Source: Sphingobium sp. OAS761
Lineage (GTDB): Bacteria; Pseudomonadota; Alphaproteobacteria; Sphingomonadales; Sphingomonadaceae
Length of the DNA: 64,000 bases
NCBI RefSeq assembly: GCF_024168485.1
Contig: NZ_JALJVY010000005.1
Coordinates: 238,051 to 302,050, forward strand
Direction: 5' to 3'
The first letter of the stretch is position 1; each line of letters begins with the position of its first letter. A program made the translations under genes and the position numbers. This document shows, piece by piece, positions 1 through 8,834 of this stretch. The notes under the pieces are model-generated. The model made no database searches. It was given only the letters and a program-made list of their open reading frames with translations, and had not been told where the DNA came from.

Positions 1-489
1 CATCGGTTGCAGGGACCGGGCGGCATGCTCCTGCCCGCGATCGAAGCGCGCTTTCCCGGCACGACAGGGTCGGCCGGGGTCGATCGGCAGAAGCTGGGCG
101 CGGCGGTGTTCGGCAACCCGCAGGATCGAAGGGCGCTTGAAGCCATCGTGCATCCTGCTGTGAAGAGGGAGCGAAATCGCTTTCTGCGGCGCTATCGTTC
201 GCGCCGCTTCGTGATTCTCGACATTCCCTTATTGTTCGAGACCGGCGGGCAGGCATGGCTTGACGGAGTCATCGTGGTAACCGCACCCGCCTGGAAACAG
301 CGAAAGCGGGTGCTGGCCCGTCCCGGCATGACCGCAGCAAAATTTCGCCAGATCCTCGATTTGCAGACCCCCGATGCCGAAAAGCGGCGCCGGGCGGACC
401 ATATGATCGATACGGGCACGACATTCGACGCGACCCGGGCACAGGTCAGGCGTCTGGTCGCTTGCCTTGGCGCAAAGACAGGCAGATAA
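1..489 (+). CDS. coaE: Dephospho-CoA kinase (5' end outside window)
   Basis: Last step of coenzyme A synthesis: ATP-dependent phosphorylation of dephospho-CoA in the cytosol. The reading frame is open from base 1, so about 40 N-terminal residues, including the P-loop, lie upstream of the window. Visible family signatures are the IVHPAV segment and the DIPLLFETG motif (the usual VPLLFE region that contacts the CoA moiety), followed by the lid and the C-terminal helix ending LACLGAKTGR-like. The gene is followed 20 bases later by dnaQ on the same strand, an arrangement common in alphaproteobacteria. The family assignment rests on these motifs and on gene order; the missing N-terminus cannot be checked here. 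Confidence 0.9.
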   Translation, partial: HRLQGPGGMLLPAIEARFPGTTGSAGVDRQKLGAAVFGNPQDRRALEAIVHPAVKRERNRFLRRYRSRRFVILDIPLLFETGGQAWLDGVIVVTAPAWKQRKRVLARPGMTAAKFRQILDLQTPDAEKRRRADHMIDTGTTFDATRAQVRRLVACLGAKTGR

Positions 490-509
490 GGGTTAGCCCA
501 CGGAGTCGA

Positions 510-1223
510 ATGAAGAGGGCAATGCGCGAGGTCATTTTCGATACCGAAACGACGGGATTCGATCCCGCTTCCGGCGACCGCATGGTCGAAATCGGCTGTA
601 TCGAGCTTATCAACCGCGTGCCTACGGGCCGGACGTTCCACGCCTATTACAATCCCCAAAGGGACATGCCGGCGGCTGCTGAGGCGATCCACGGCCTTTC
701 GTCCCAATTTCTTTCCGATAAGCCGCTCTTCGCCCACGGCGTGGAGGACCTTCTGGCCTTTCTCGAGGACAGCCCTCTGGTTGCACATAATGCCCGGTTC
801 GATTTCGGCTTTCTGAATCACGAATTAGGGCTGTGCGCGAAAATGGCGATCTCGATGGACCGGATGATCGATACCGTCGCCATCGCCCGTCAACTGCATC
901 CGGGGGCTAAACATAGTCTGGACGCGCTCTGCACGCGCTATGGCATCGACCGCAGCCATCGCGTGAAACATGGTGCGTTGCTGGACGCCGAGTTGCTGGC
1001 GCAACTCTATATCGAACTGACCGGAGGCCGTCAGATCGGCCTGGGTCTGGCACAGGAGGAAGCGAAAGAGAGTGCCAGGGCGGAACTCAACGCACCCGTT
1101 GCGGTTCGCCCTGTTCGTCCCGCGCGAGTCTTTGCGGCCAGCGCGGCGGAGCTGGAACGGCATGCAGCGTTCGTCGCGACGCTGGAAAAGCCGCTCTGGC
1201 TGGAGGGGGCGCAACCGGGCTGA
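510..1223 (+). CDS. dnaQ: DNA polymerase III epsilon subunit (3'-5' proofreading exonuclease)
   Basis: Proofreading exonuclease of the replicative polymerase. The protein is 237 residues from the ATG at 510, which follows a GGAG at 502-505; an in-frame start further upstream would run into coaE. The DEDDh exonuclease motifs are all present: ExoI DTETTG with D11 and E13, ExoII with D98 (HNARFDFGF), and ExoIII with H154 and D159 (HGALLD). The stretch after about residue 175 is alanine- and arginine-rich and should be the linker and polymerase-binding tail. Length is close to the family norm of 230-245. It follows coaE on the same strand and is probably co-transcribed with it. Confidence 0.95.
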   Translation: MKRAMREVIFDTETTGFDPASGDRMVEIGCIELINRVPTGRTFHAYYNPQRDMPAAAEAIHGLSSQFLSDKPLFAHGVEDLLAFLEDSPLVAHNARFDFGFLNHELGLCAKMAISMDRMIDTVAIARQLHPGAKHSLDALCTRYGIDRSHRVKHGALLDAELLAQLYIELTGGRQIGLGLAQEEAKESARAELNAPVAVRPVRPARVFAASAAELERHAAFVATLEKPLWLEGAQPG

Positions 1224-1291
1224 TCCCGGCATCGTGCCCCCACGTCAACCGGGCTGCGTTCCGCAGCTCGGCAAGAACAAGGAGAAGGCAT

Positions 1292-1888
1292 ATGGATATT
1301 CGTGTTTCCGGACATCAGGTCGATACGGGCGACGCGCTGAAGCAGCATGTCACGGATCGGCTGGAGGCGATGGCCGAGAAATATTTTTCCCGCACAATCT
1401 CCGCCCATGTCACTTTTCGGCCGGCACCACATGGCGCGTTCCATTGCGACATAATTTGCCATGTCATGACCGGCCTGATCCTGAAGGGTGCGGGCGAGGC
1501 GCAGGATGCGCATCCTGCCTTCGACATCGCGGCCGACCGCATCGACAAGCAACTGCGTCGCTACATGCGTCGCCTGAAGGATCGCAGCCAGCAGGCCGCG
1601 GCCGCGGAGGCCCAGCGCGCCAACGGCTTTTCCATCGATGAGATTGGCGGCGCAGCCTACACGATTTTTGCGGGGTCGGCCGATGAGGAGGAAGAGCCGA
1701 GCGACGCACCGGCCATCGTGGCGGAAACCCGCGTCGACATTCCCGAAGCCAGCGTGTCGGACGCGGTGATGATGCTGGATCTGCGCAACACCAATGCGCT
1801 GTTGTTCGTCAACGCAGGGACGTCGGCCTATAACATGGTCTATCGGCGTCATGACGGTACGATCGGATGGGTCGAACCGCGCGTCTGA
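1292..1888 (+). CDS. hpf: Ribosome hibernation-promoting factor, long form
   Basis: Binds the 30S decoding region and, in the long form, dimerises ribosomes into 100S particles in slow-growing cells. 198 residues: an N-terminal S30AE domain (about 1-105, opening MDIRVSGHQVDTGDALK), an acidic linker around 125-135 (DEEEEPSD), and the C-terminal dimerisation domain from about 140 (LDLRNTNALLFVNAG and the terminal GTIGWVEPR). The start has a strong ribosome-binding site, AAGGAGAAGG at 1279-1288. ptsN follows, as in many proteobacteria (rpoN-hpf-ptsN), but rpoN is not upstream here; dnaQ is. Function is inferred confidently from the two-domain layout. Confidence 0.95.
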   Translation: MDIRVSGHQVDTGDALKQHVTDRLEAMAEKYFSRTISAHVTFRPAPHGAFHCDIICHVMTGLILKGAGEAQDAHPAFDIAADRIDKQLRRYMRRLKDRSQQAAAAEAQRANGFSIDEIGGAAYTIFAGSADEEEEPSDAPAIVAETRVDIPEASVSDAVMMLDLRNTNALLFVNAGTSAYNMVYRRHDGTIGWVEPRV

Positions 1889-2015
1889 TACACCGCTGCT
1901 TGGGCCGCCTGTTGACCTTGGGACGCAGGCGGCCTATGGGGCCGGGCTTTACAGTCTCCGAGCATTCGCGCATTTTTCAACTGGCTGAGCGCGGCTCGGC
2001 TGGTTCGGAATTGTC

Positions 2016-2483
2016 ATGGTGCATTTCAACGATCTTGTTTCGCCGGACGCGCTCGCAACGGGCATGACCGCGAACGGCAAGAAGCAACTTTTCCAGAAGA
2101 TCGCGGCGCTCGCGACTCCGGCCTACGGGCTGGAGGCCGATACGGTGGCGGAATCCCTGCTGGAGCGCGAGCGTCTGGGATCTACCGGTTTCGGGGGAGG
2201 TGTTGCCATTCCCCATGCCAAGATTCCCGGCCTGGAAAAAATGTGCGGCATCGTCGTGCTGCTTGATCCGCCGGCGCCGTTCGATGCCGTCGATGATGCG
2301 CCGGTCGACATCGTTTTTGCGCTTCTCTCTCCGGTGGACAGCGGTGCCGAACATCTCAAGACCCTGGCGCGTGTATCCCGGTTCCTGCGGGACGAGGGCC
2401 AGGTGACGCGCCTGCGCGGAGCCAAGTCCACGGGCGCCCTTCATGCGCTGCTGGCCGGCGGCGAGGCGCGTGACGCAGCCTGA
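2016..2483 (+). CDS. ptsN: PTS IIA-like nitrogen-regulatory protein PtsN
   Basis: Regulatory EIIA-Ntr of the nitrogen-related phosphotransferase system; it receives phosphate from NPr and modulates other proteins (for example potassium transport and stringent response in relatives) rather than carrying sugar. 155 residues, normal for the family. The phospho-acceptor is H67 in the motif VAIPHAKIPG. No PTS transporter gene is nearby, in keeping with a purely regulatory role. Downstream, a thioesterase gene starts inside the last codons of ptsN, suggesting translational coupling. The gap to hpf is about 127 bases, so a separate promoter is possible. Confidence 0.93.
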   Translation: MVHFNDLVSPDALATGMTANGKKQLFQKIAALATPAYGLEADTVAESLLERERLGSTGFGGGVAIPHAKIPGLEKMCGIVVLLDPPAPFDAVDDAPVDIVFALLSPVDSGAEHLKTLARVSRFLRDEGQVTRLRGAKSTGALHALLAGGEARDAA

Positions 2484-2934
2484 AGCGCCATCGAGCGGCG
2501 AGACTGCGCATTTTCGAGCGCTTGAGTCGCTTTACCGCTCCGCGCCGATCAACCGGTTGTTCCGGTCGGAGTTGCAGATTCCCGAGGCGGGACGATCGGT
2601 CATCGAATTCGATGTCGACGAGACTCAGTTCCATGCCGCCGGCGCTGTGCACGGAACCGTCTATTTCAAGATGCTGGACGATGCGGCCTTTTATGCCGCC
2701 AACAGCCTGGTGAGCGATCGCTTTCTGTTGACCACCGCCTTCAACCTGCTTTTTACCCGGCCCGTCAGTCCGGGCCGGATCCGGGCGGAAGGACGCTGGA
2801 TCAGCGGCAGGCGCCGCGTCTATGTCGCCGAAGCCACCCTTATCGACGCGGACGGAGAGGAAGTCGGCCGCGGCACGGGCACCTTCATGCGGTCGCAATT
2901 CCCGCTGTCCTCGCTGCCCGGCTATGGCACCTGA
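2470..2934 (+). CDS. PaaI-family hotdog thioesterase
   Basis: Predicted acyl-CoA thioesterase of the PaaI/4HBT hotdog fold. From the GTG at 2470 (GAGG at 2463-2466 just upstream) it has 154 residues. The central helix with the usual glycine and acidic residue is seen in GAVHGTVYFKMLDDAAFYAA, followed by the strands LLTTAFNLLFTRPV and GRIRAEGRWI. An ATG in frame at 2443 also exists but lies deep in ptsN, so GTG is preferred. The gene overlaps ptsN by 14 bases and its stop overlaps the next start, so ptsN, this gene and DUF1491 look translationally coupled. Substrate is unknown. Confidence 0.8.
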   Translation: MTQPEAPSSGETAHFRALESLYRSAPINRLFRSELQIPEAGRSVIEFDVDETQFHAAGAVHGTVYFKMLDDAAFYAANSLVSDRFLLTTAFNLLFTRPVSPGRIRAEGRWISGRRRVYVAEATLIDADGEEVGRGTGTFMRSQFPLSSLPGYGT

Positions 2935-3265
2935 CGCGCGACTGACCAGCGCCATGCTGGTCGGCGCGTTGCGACGGCGCGTCACGGCGGAAGGCGGCTT
3001 TGCCACCGTCCTGGTCAAGGGCGATGAAATCAGCGGCATGATCCTGGTCCAAACCCTTGAAAAAGGACAGGAATGCGGGCTTTTTGAGCGCGTGCCCGAT
3101 TTCACGGGCGGTTATCGGCTGCTGCCGTGCGGACCACGGCCGGATGAGGGGCGCGAGGCTTTGGCGGATTATGTCGCCCGCCGCCGTCGGTCAGACCCCG
3201 ACTTGTGGATCGTCGAACTCGATGTCCCGCAGGCAGAACGATTCGCCGCAGAAACGATCTGCTGA
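2924..3265 (+). CDS. DUF1491 family protein
   Basis: Small alphaproteobacterial protein of unknown function, 113 residues. The ATG at 2924 overlaps the stop of the thioesterase gene by 11 bases. Recognisable features are the start MAPDARLTSAMLVGALRRR, the glycine-rich turn in AEGGFATVLVKGDEISGMI, and the C-terminal DPDLWIVELD, all typical of DUF1491. No signal peptide, membrane segment or catalytic motif can be seen, so it is probably cytosolic. It closes the hpf-ptsN-thioesterase group; whether it works with PtsN is not known. Confidence 0.8.
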   Translation: MAPDARLTSAMLVGALRRRVTAEGGFATVLVKGDEISGMILVQTLEKGQECGLFERVPDFTGGYRLLPCGPRPDEGREALADYVARRRRSDPDLWIVELDVPQAERFAAETIC

Positions 3266-3441
3266 TCGTTGACAGAATGTCCGGGCATGTGCACAGGCCC
3301 GCGCACGCCAACGCGCAGGTTGCCGCATTCGCTCATTGGGGGGCGGAGTCGGTGAACACGCAGACGGGGGGCGGCCGGTCGTCGGAAATAAGTGTTGAAG
3401 AGCGACGATCAGGGCCAAGAACCGCACTTGAATGAGTCGTA

Positions 3442-4101
3442 ATGAGTTTTCGTCTGAAGGCCGCTATCTTTGCGGCGTTCGCCCTGTCCGCAGCTGCTGC
3501 GGCCACGGCTTCCGACATGTCGATCGCCGCAGAGTCGATCGCGTCGGTGACATCACTACCAGGCGCGCTGCCCGCAGCGCCTTCGGCCGGATCTCAATCC
3601 GCCGTTATTTTCGCCCCGCCGCGTGAAATTACGCAGCCGCTGGCTTCGGCGCATACCGCCGATTCATCCTTTTCCACCGACCCCAGTGCGAGCAGTCTTG
3701 CCGCGCTCGTCGATGCACATGGCGCGCCGGAAGACCTGAGCGGCGACATGCAGTGCCTGGCCGGGGCGGTCTATTTCGAATCCAAGGGCGAAAGCCTGGA
3801 AGGCCAGCTGGCCGTTGCCCGTGTCGTTATCAACCGTGCGCGCTCGGGAAGGTTCCCCGACAGCCTGTGCGGCGTCGTGTATCAGCGCAGCCAGTTCAGC
3901 TTCGTGCGCGGCAACAGCATGCCGCCGATTCGCATGAACGGCCGCAGCTGGCGCGAAGCCGTCGCCATTGCCCAGATCGCGATGGACGACAGCTGGGACA
4001 GCCGGGCCGAAGGAGCGCTGTTCTTCCATGCGCGCCGCGTGTCGCCGGGCTGGGGCAAGAAGCAGCTGGCCGCGATCGACAATCATATCTTCTATCGCTG
4101 A
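3442..4101 (+). CDS. SleB-type cell wall hydrolase (Hydrolase_2), exported
   Basis: Predicted peptidoglycan lytic enzyme related to the spore cortex hydrolase SleB. 219 residues: an N-terminal signal peptide (residues 1 to about 24, hydrophobic alanine run ending ATAS), a low-complexity Ser/Ala/Pro linker to about residue 95, then the catalytic domain. The likely catalytic glutamate is E113 in AVYFESKGE, and further family blocks are VVINRARSGRFPDSLCGVV, SQFSFV and the final DNHIFYR. Spore formation is not expected here, so a role in wall turnover or growth is more likely. It is monocistronic: 176 bases separate it from DUF1491 and a strong hairpin terminator follows. Confidence 0.88.
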   Translation: MSFRLKAAIFAAFALSAAAAATASDMSIAAESIASVTSLPGALPAAPSAGSQSAVIFAPPREITQPLASAHTADSSFSTDPSASSLAALVDAHGAPEDLSGDMQCLAGAVYFESKGESLEGQLAVARVVINRARSGRFPDSLCGVVYQRSQFSFVRGNSMPPIRMNGRSWREAVAIAQIAMDDSWDSRAEGALFFHARRVSPGWGKKQLAAIDNHIFYR

Positions 4102-4121
4102 GGCGAAAGAGCCCATTGCGG

Positions 4122-4160
4122 AGGCCGATTCGACATCGTGTCGAATCGGCCTTTTCTTTT
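4122..4160 (+). terminator. Rho-independent terminator after the SleB-type hydrolase
   Basis: Perfect 14-bp inverted repeat (4122-4135 with 4139-4152) and a three-base loop TCG, followed directly by the T-rich run TTTCTTTTG. It lies 21 bases after the hydrolase stop codon and 29 bases before the mmcB start. Confidence 0.9.
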
Positions 4161-4188
4161 GTTCGCTTAATGTTCTAGGATCGGGTCC

Positions 4189-4683
4189 ATGAACGAAGTT
4201 GCCGTCGAATCCTGTGCGCCTTTGACGGATGGCACGGCGCTGGCCGTCGCACGCGGTACTTTGCGACTCTTCTTCCGGCATGACATGAGCGGGATATTGG
4301 AAGTTCCGCTGCCCAACGGCAGGCGCGCTGACATCATGGCTATCGATGGCGCCGGGCGGCTGACGATCGTGGAGATAAAGTGCAGCCGCGCCGACCTTTT
4401 GGGCGACATGAAATGGCCCGATTATTTCGACTATTGCGATCGCTTCTACTGGGCGGTGCCGTCCGGGTTCGACCTTGGGCTTTTTGACAGCGAGGCGCTA
4501 TGGCCGGCGCGCACGGGCCTGATTGTTGCGGACCAATATGACGCGGAACTGGTCCGGCCAGCGCCGGTCGAACCGCTGGCCGCGGCCCGGCGCAAGGCGG
4601 AGACGCTCCGCTTCGCCCGTCGCGCCGCGCGACGGCTGACGGCGCTCAGTGATCCGGAGCATGCGGCGGAACTGGGCCGGTAG
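4189..4683 (+). CDS. mmcB: MmcB family DNA repair protein
   Basis: Alphaproteobacterial DUF1052/MmcB protein; in Caulobacter it belongs to the SOS-induced mutagenesis and repair genes. 164 residues with a PD-(D/E)XK nuclease-like core: R46-A-D48 (RRADIMAI), then E62-I-K64 in IVEIKCSRADL, and the downstream DYFDYCDRFYWAVP block. The start ATG at 4189 sits just after the terminator of the preceding gene. No LexA box was recognised in the 29-base gap, but promoter elements could overlap the terminator. The nuclease activity is a fold-based inference. Confidence 0.85.
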   Translation: MNEVAVESCAPLTDGTALAVARGTLRLFFRHDMSGILEVPLPNGRRADIMAIDGAGRLTIVEIKCSRADLLGDMKWPDYFDYCDRFYWAVPSGFDLGLFDSEALWPARTGLIVADQYDAELVRPAPVEPLAAARRKAETLRFARRAARRLTALSDPEHAAELGR

Positions 4684-4709
4684 GTCGGGCACCAAAGTCG
4701 ATTCAAGGG

Positions 4710-5270
4710 TCAGGATTGTCCGGTAAGACCGTCGATCGCGGCCCATCCGGCAGCGCCCAGGCGTCGAAGCATGGGCCGGTGATTGCCGCCCACGCCGCCC
4801 AGCGCCATGACCGGAACGCCGGCCTGATGCGCCAATGCGGCGAAGCGGACCCGTCCTAGCGTGGGTCCGTCGGGGTGGGACAGCGTCGGGAAGAGCGGCG
4901 ACAGGAAGACGAAGTCGGCCCCTGCCGCAACGGCGCGATGAAGCTGTGGAGCATTGTGGACAGGTGCGCTGCGCAGCAGCAGCCGGCAGGCGTGTCCGGC
5001 ACCATGTCCGTGCCAGCCATCGGCGCGCCAGGCCATGGCCTGGCGCGCGGTTCCCGCCAGCATCAGCACCAGCCGCCGCCGTCGCGCGATGGCGCGCAAC
5101 GTGTCGAAAAGGTGCCGGCGGGCGGGCGCAGCCGTCCGATAATGGCGAAAGACGATGCCGGCCCGCCCTTTGGGCAGCCTTCGCGCTGCCTTGACCAGCA
5201 GGTCGGGCGCCACGCGCTCGTCCGTCATCAGCCAGAGGCCGGGCAGCTTTTTGCGGTGGCGGGGCGTCAT
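4710..5270 (-). CDS. ThiE/TenI-like protein, probably degenerate thiamine phosphate synthase
   Basis: 186 residues with a short TIM-barrel of the ThiE/TenI superfamily. Family marks are GLWLMTDER near the N-terminus, the FVFLSPLFPTLSHPDGPTLG segment, and VPVMALGGVGG near the phosphate-binding end. The canonical substrate loop (HLGQxD) is replaced by WHGHGAGH, so residues that bind magnesium and HMP-pyrophosphate in true ThiE appear to be missing. It may be a TenI-like paralogue or have another role. It is divergent from yggS with only 23 bases between the starts. No thiamine riboswitch was recognised in front of it and no other thi genes are nearby. Confidence 0.7.
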   Translation of the reverse strand: MTPRHRKKLPGLWLMTDERVAPDLLVKAARRLPKGRAGIVFRHYRTAAPARRHLFDTLRAIARRRRLVLMLAGTARQAMAWRADGWHGHGAGHACRLLLRSAPVHNAPQLHRAVAAGADFVFLSPLFPTLSHPDGPTLGRVRFAALAHQAGVPVMALGGVGGNHRPMLRRLGAAGWAAIDGLTGQS

Positions 5271-5293
5271 GCGCCTGTCCTATAGCAACGCGC

Positions 5294-6040
5294 ATGACGA
5301 CCGCCAGCACCGCAAGCAGCTCTCCTGTCGCGCAGCGCCTCGACGCCGTGCGCGACGCTATCGATCGCGCCGCCCGCCTGACGGACCGGGCGGGCACGGA
5401 CATCAACCTGATCGCCATTTCCAAGACGCATGATACCGATGCCATTCGTCCGTTGATCGATGCCGGGCAGCGCGTTTTCGGCGAAAATCGTGTGCAGGAA
5501 AGCCAGGCGAAATGGCCCGCGCTGCGTGAGGAATTCCCCGATGTCGCGCTGCATCTGGTCGGCCAGCTGCAATCCAACAAGGCAGCCGACGCAGTGGCCC
5601 TGTTCGACGTGATCCAAGGCCTCGACCGGCTGTCGCTGCTGACGGCGCTCGTCAAGGCCATGGATGTCGCGGGGAAACGCATTCCCTGCTTCATTCAGGT
5701 CAATATCGGAGCGGAGGAGCAGAAGGGCGGGGCCGCCATTTCGGACACGCCCGCGCTGATCGCAGCCGCGCGCGGGGCCGACATTCCGCTGCTCGGCCTG
5801 ATGTGCGTGCCCCCGGCCGACGTCGAGCCGGCGCCCTATTTCGCGCTGTTGGCGAAAATGGCGCAGGAAGAGGGATTGCAACGCCTGTCCATGGGCATGT
5901 CGGCCGATTATGAAACCGCGATCATGCTGGGCGCGACCGATGTCCGCGTCGGTTCCGCCCTGTTCGGTGATCGAGCCCCGGCCGGCCGCCCCGTTCCCCG
6001 GAGCGGCCAGGGGATGATCAGAAACTCCCTCTCAGGGTAA
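5294..6040 (+). CDS. yggS: YggS family PLP homeostasis protein
   Basis: Fold-type III pyridoxal-phosphate protein (PLPBP/YggS) that buffers cellular PLP; no catalytic turnover is established for the family. 248 residues, with the PLP lysine K44 in LIAISKTHD and the phosphate-binding and conserved stretches FGENRVQES, HLVGQLQSNK, VNIGAEEQKGG, LMCVP and LSMGMSADYETAI. The core ends at VRVGSALFGDR; the extra 20 or so residues run on into the 3' end of the convergent TonB receptor gene, overlapping it by 23 bases. It is divergent from the ThiE-like gene. Confidence 0.92.
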   Translation: MTTASTASSSPVAQRLDAVRDAIDRAARLTDRAGTDINLIAISKTHDTDAIRPLIDAGQRVFGENRVQESQAKWPALREEFPDVALHLVGQLQSNKAADAVALFDVIQGLDRLSLLTALVKAMDVAGKRIPCFIQVNIGAEEQKGGAAISDTPALIAAARGADIPLLGLMCVPPADVEPAPYFALLAKMAQEEGLQRLSMGMSADYETAIMLGATDVRVGSALFGDRAPAGRPVPRSGQGMIRNSLSG

Positions 6041-8834
6041 TGCCCCAGGTGCGCGGTTCCGCCAGATAGGCGGAGATGAGCTGGTTCGCCATGGTCACGG
6101 GAGCGGCCGGCCGGCCGCATAGCGTCCCGAACTGGCCGGTGGTCGACGTGCACGGACTGCTGGACTGGAGCGGGCTGGAGAAGGCGACCTGGGTGTAATC
6201 CTGGTTGAAAATATTCTGGCCCCACAGTTCGATGGCCCAGCGCTGGTCCGGCCCGCGCAGGCCGATGCGTGCGTTGACGACGGCGTAGCCATCCTGCGCT
6301 TTTTCCGGGAAAAGGTCCGAGCCCGTATTATAATCTCCGGTCATGCGCCCATCCACGTAGAATAGCGCCGACAGGCCGCTGGAGCCGATCTCCGGCGTCC
6401 AGGCGAAGCTGGCGGTGGTCACGACCTGCGGCGCGTTGCTGTTGATCGAACCGGGCAGCAGGAACAGGGCGGGATCGAGCGGCACGCGCCCGTCGCTGCT
6501 GCCGACCAGCCGGTTGGCGAACTTGGCCCGGGCATAGGTCAGGCCGCCGGTGACGCGGATGTTGCGCGCGGGCGTCGCCACAAGCTCGAGTTCGACGCCC
6601 TGGCTGATCAGACCGGGTCCGACGTCACCGCTGTCGCAGGTACCGGCGCTGAGCGCGGAATCGCAGCCATTGATATTCTGCACCACGAAACTGGTGCCGT
6701 TGAAGGTGTTGAGCTGGAAATTCTTGAATTCCTGCCGGAAGGCAGCGACATTCGCGCTCCATTTGGGCTGGCTGTATTTCAGCCCGATTTCGAAGGCGTC
6801 GACCTTTTCGGCGGCGAAGCGCAGGCTGGCGGCGTCGGCATTGGTGCGGGGCGAAAAGACGGCGGGAACGGGATTGAGGCCGGTCGATCCGAGCTGGAAG
6901 CGGTCGAGATTATAGCCGCCCGCCTTGTAGCCCTTAGAATAGCTGCCATACAGCAGCAGCTCGTCGATCGGCTTCCAAGACAGGACGGCAGTCCCGGAAA
7001 ATTCGCCGTCGCTTATCCGGTCGTTGAGGTCGAGCGCGTTGAGACTGGTCGATCCATTGCCCAGGCAACCCAGAGTGAGGATGCCCCCCGCGAGCGCAGC
7101 GGCGCTGCCCAGCGCCGGGTTGGTCGCCAGAGTCGGCAGCGACGAGGCCTGAAGCGCCGCGCAGGTCGCGTTATTGTTGTTCAGGTCTGCGGAAAATCTT
7201 TTGCTTTCATGCGTGTAACGCAGGCCCAGGGTCAGGTCGAGACGCTTCGTCAGATGGACGATATTATGGGTGAACAGCGCCCAGTTCTCGCTCTTCTGAT
7301 AATAGCGCGATGCGACGTCGCCGGTTCCTGCGGGGATCGCGGCAAGCGCGCGCAGCCCGTTGCCAAGGCCGGTGGAGATCGCACCGGCCTGTGCCGCCGC
7401 GACCGCCGGCGGCAGGCCGGCATTGAGGAAGGCCGCGGTCAGGCCCGCATTCAGGTTCGCCTGCGTCCCGGTGATCAGCGGTTGCGTGGCCAGCCCGCTG
7501 CCACAGGCGGCCAGTTGTTGCGCGGTGAAGTTGCTGCTGGTGCCCGCACCAGCCATCAGCCGACAGGCGGCAAACCGGCCATAGTCCGCGCCGAAGCGGA
7601 TATTGTCCTGAAGCGTCAGCTTTTCATGGGCGTAATAGCCGCCGACCAACCAGTCGAGCCGGTCGGCGAAGGCGGTTCCCTGCATCCGCAATTCCTGCGT
7701 GAAGGTCCGGAACTGGCGATAGGTGTTGGGATCGCGGTAGAGCAGGTCGGCGCGATTATAGTCATAGTCGCCATAGTCGCGCGACTTGTAGTCGCGCCAG
7801 GCGGTGATGCTGGTCAGCTTGGCCCCGCCCAGATCATAGTTGATCTCGCCGGAAACGCCCCAATCCTTGAGCTTGCTGACATAGTCGCGGCCCGGCGTGA
7901 TGACGAGGTTCCGGTCATAGGGATCGGCGGCGATCACGCTGCCCTGTCCGGCGAGTATGGCCGCGATGCGGTTGAAGGGCGCGTCGGTATAGCTGCCGCC
8001 CGTCGCCGGCCGCCGCTCGCGCGTTTCGATATAGGCCGCGCCGCAGCAACTCTCGTCGCGATTGGTATAATCGCCGATCAGACGTATGGAGAGCGCGTCA
8101 TTGGGTTCGATCAGTGCCTGACCGCGCAGGAAATAGCGGTTGCGGTCATTGGTGTCGCCGACCTTGTTTCCCGCCGTGTCGCGCAGGGTGAAAAACCCGT
8201 CGCGCTTGCTCCATACGCCATCCAGCGACAAGGCAACGCCGTTCGCCACCGGACCGGTGACGCGGCCGGACAGACGCCAGTAATCATAATTGCCGTAGGT
8301 GATCTCGCCTTTGGCATGAAAGCTGTTTTCCGGTGCCTTGCTGACGATGTTGATCAGGCCGGCCGACGCGTTGCGGCCGAACAGCGTACCTTGCGGGCCG
8401 CGCAGCACCTCGACACGTTCGATTTCGCCCAGTTCGTTCAGGCCCGCGCCCGTCCGGGATCGATAGACGCCGTCAATGAACACCGCGACGGAACTTTCCA
8501 GGCCTGGATTGTCGCCGACCGTACCGATGCCGCGGATCCGCGCCGACGCATTGGCTTCGGACCCGGTGGAGGAAACGAGCAGGGACGGCGCAAGCTGATT
8601 CAGGGTGCGTATGTCGCTCGCGCCGCTATTCTGCATGGCCTGTGCGCCGACGGCCGAAACGGCGATCGGAACGTCGGACAGGGGACTCGCGCGCCGGGTC
8701 GCGGTGACGATGATGTCGGCGCCAGGTTCCTCGGCGCTGGAAGGGGGAGCGGCGCTCCCCTGCGCCAGGGCGGGGGCGGCCGTGGCCAGCGCGATGGCGC
8801 CGGCACCGGACAACCAGAGACTCCGGTAGGTCAT
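6018..8834 (-). CDS. TonB-dependent outer-membrane receptor
   Basis: Large sphingomonad-type TonB-dependent receptor, 938 residues from the ATG at 8834, which has AGGAGAGGA at 8845-8853. Layout: signal peptide (1 to about 24, ending APALAQ), TonB-box-like ADIIVTATRR near residues 35-44, plug domain (DVPIAVSAV, RGIGTVGDNPG, VEVLRGPQGTLFGRNASAG), then a long 22-stranded barrel region ending in the outer-membrane signature phenylalanine (TLRGSF). The substrate cannot be told: there is no adjacent regulator, sigma/anti-sigma pair or degradation gene. A 190-base spacer precedes it. It converges on and overlaps yggS at the 3' end. Confidence 0.93.
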   Translation of the reverse strand: MTYRSLWLSGAGAIALATAAPALAQGSAAPPSSAEEPGADIIVTATRRASPLSDVPIAVSAVGAQAMQNSGASDIRTLNQLAPSLLVSSTGSEANASARIRGIGTVGDNPGLESSVAVFIDGVYRSRTGAGLNELGEIERVEVLRGPQGTLFGRNASAGLINIVSKAPENSFHAKGEITYGNYDYWRLSGRVTGPVANGVALSLDGVWSKRDGFFTLRDTAGNKVGDTNDRNRYFLRGQALIEPNDALSIRLIGDYTNRDESCCGAAYIETRERRPATGGSYTDAPFNRIAAILAGQGSVIAADPYDRNLVITPGRDYVSKLKDWGVSGEINYDLGGAKLTSITAWRDYKSRDYGDYDYNRADLLYRDPNTYRQFRTFTQELRMQGTAFADRLDWLVGGYYAHEKLTLQDNIRFGADYGRFAACRLMAGAGTSSNFTAQQLAACGSGLATQPLITGTQANLNAGLTAAFLNAGLPPAVAAAQAGAISTGLGNGLRALAAIPAGTGDVASRYYQKSENWALFTHNIVHLTKRLDLTLGLRYTHESKRFSADLNNNNATCAALQASSLPTLATNPALGSAAALAGGILTLGCLGNGSTSLNALDLNDRISDGEFSGTAVLSWKPIDELLLYGSYSKGYKAGGYNLDRFQLGSTGLNPVPAVFSPRTNADAASLRFAAEKVDAFEIGLKYSQPKWSANVAAFRQEFKNFQLNTFNGTSFVVQNINGCDSALSAGTCDSGDVGPGLISQGVELELVATPARNIRVTGGLTYARAKFANRLVGSSDGRVPLDPALFLLPGSINSNAPQVVTTASFAWTPEIGSSGLSALFYVDGRMTGDYNTGSDLFPEKAQDGYAVVNARIGLRGPDQRWAIELWGQNIFNQDYTQVAFSSPLQSSSPCTSTTGQFGTLCGRPAAPVTMANQLISAYLAEPRTWGITLRGSF

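Noticed and set aside
3266..3441. TTGACA at 3269-3274 as promoter of the SleB-type gene
   Set aside because: No acceptable -10 lies 16 to 18 bases downstream, so the match is probably accidental.
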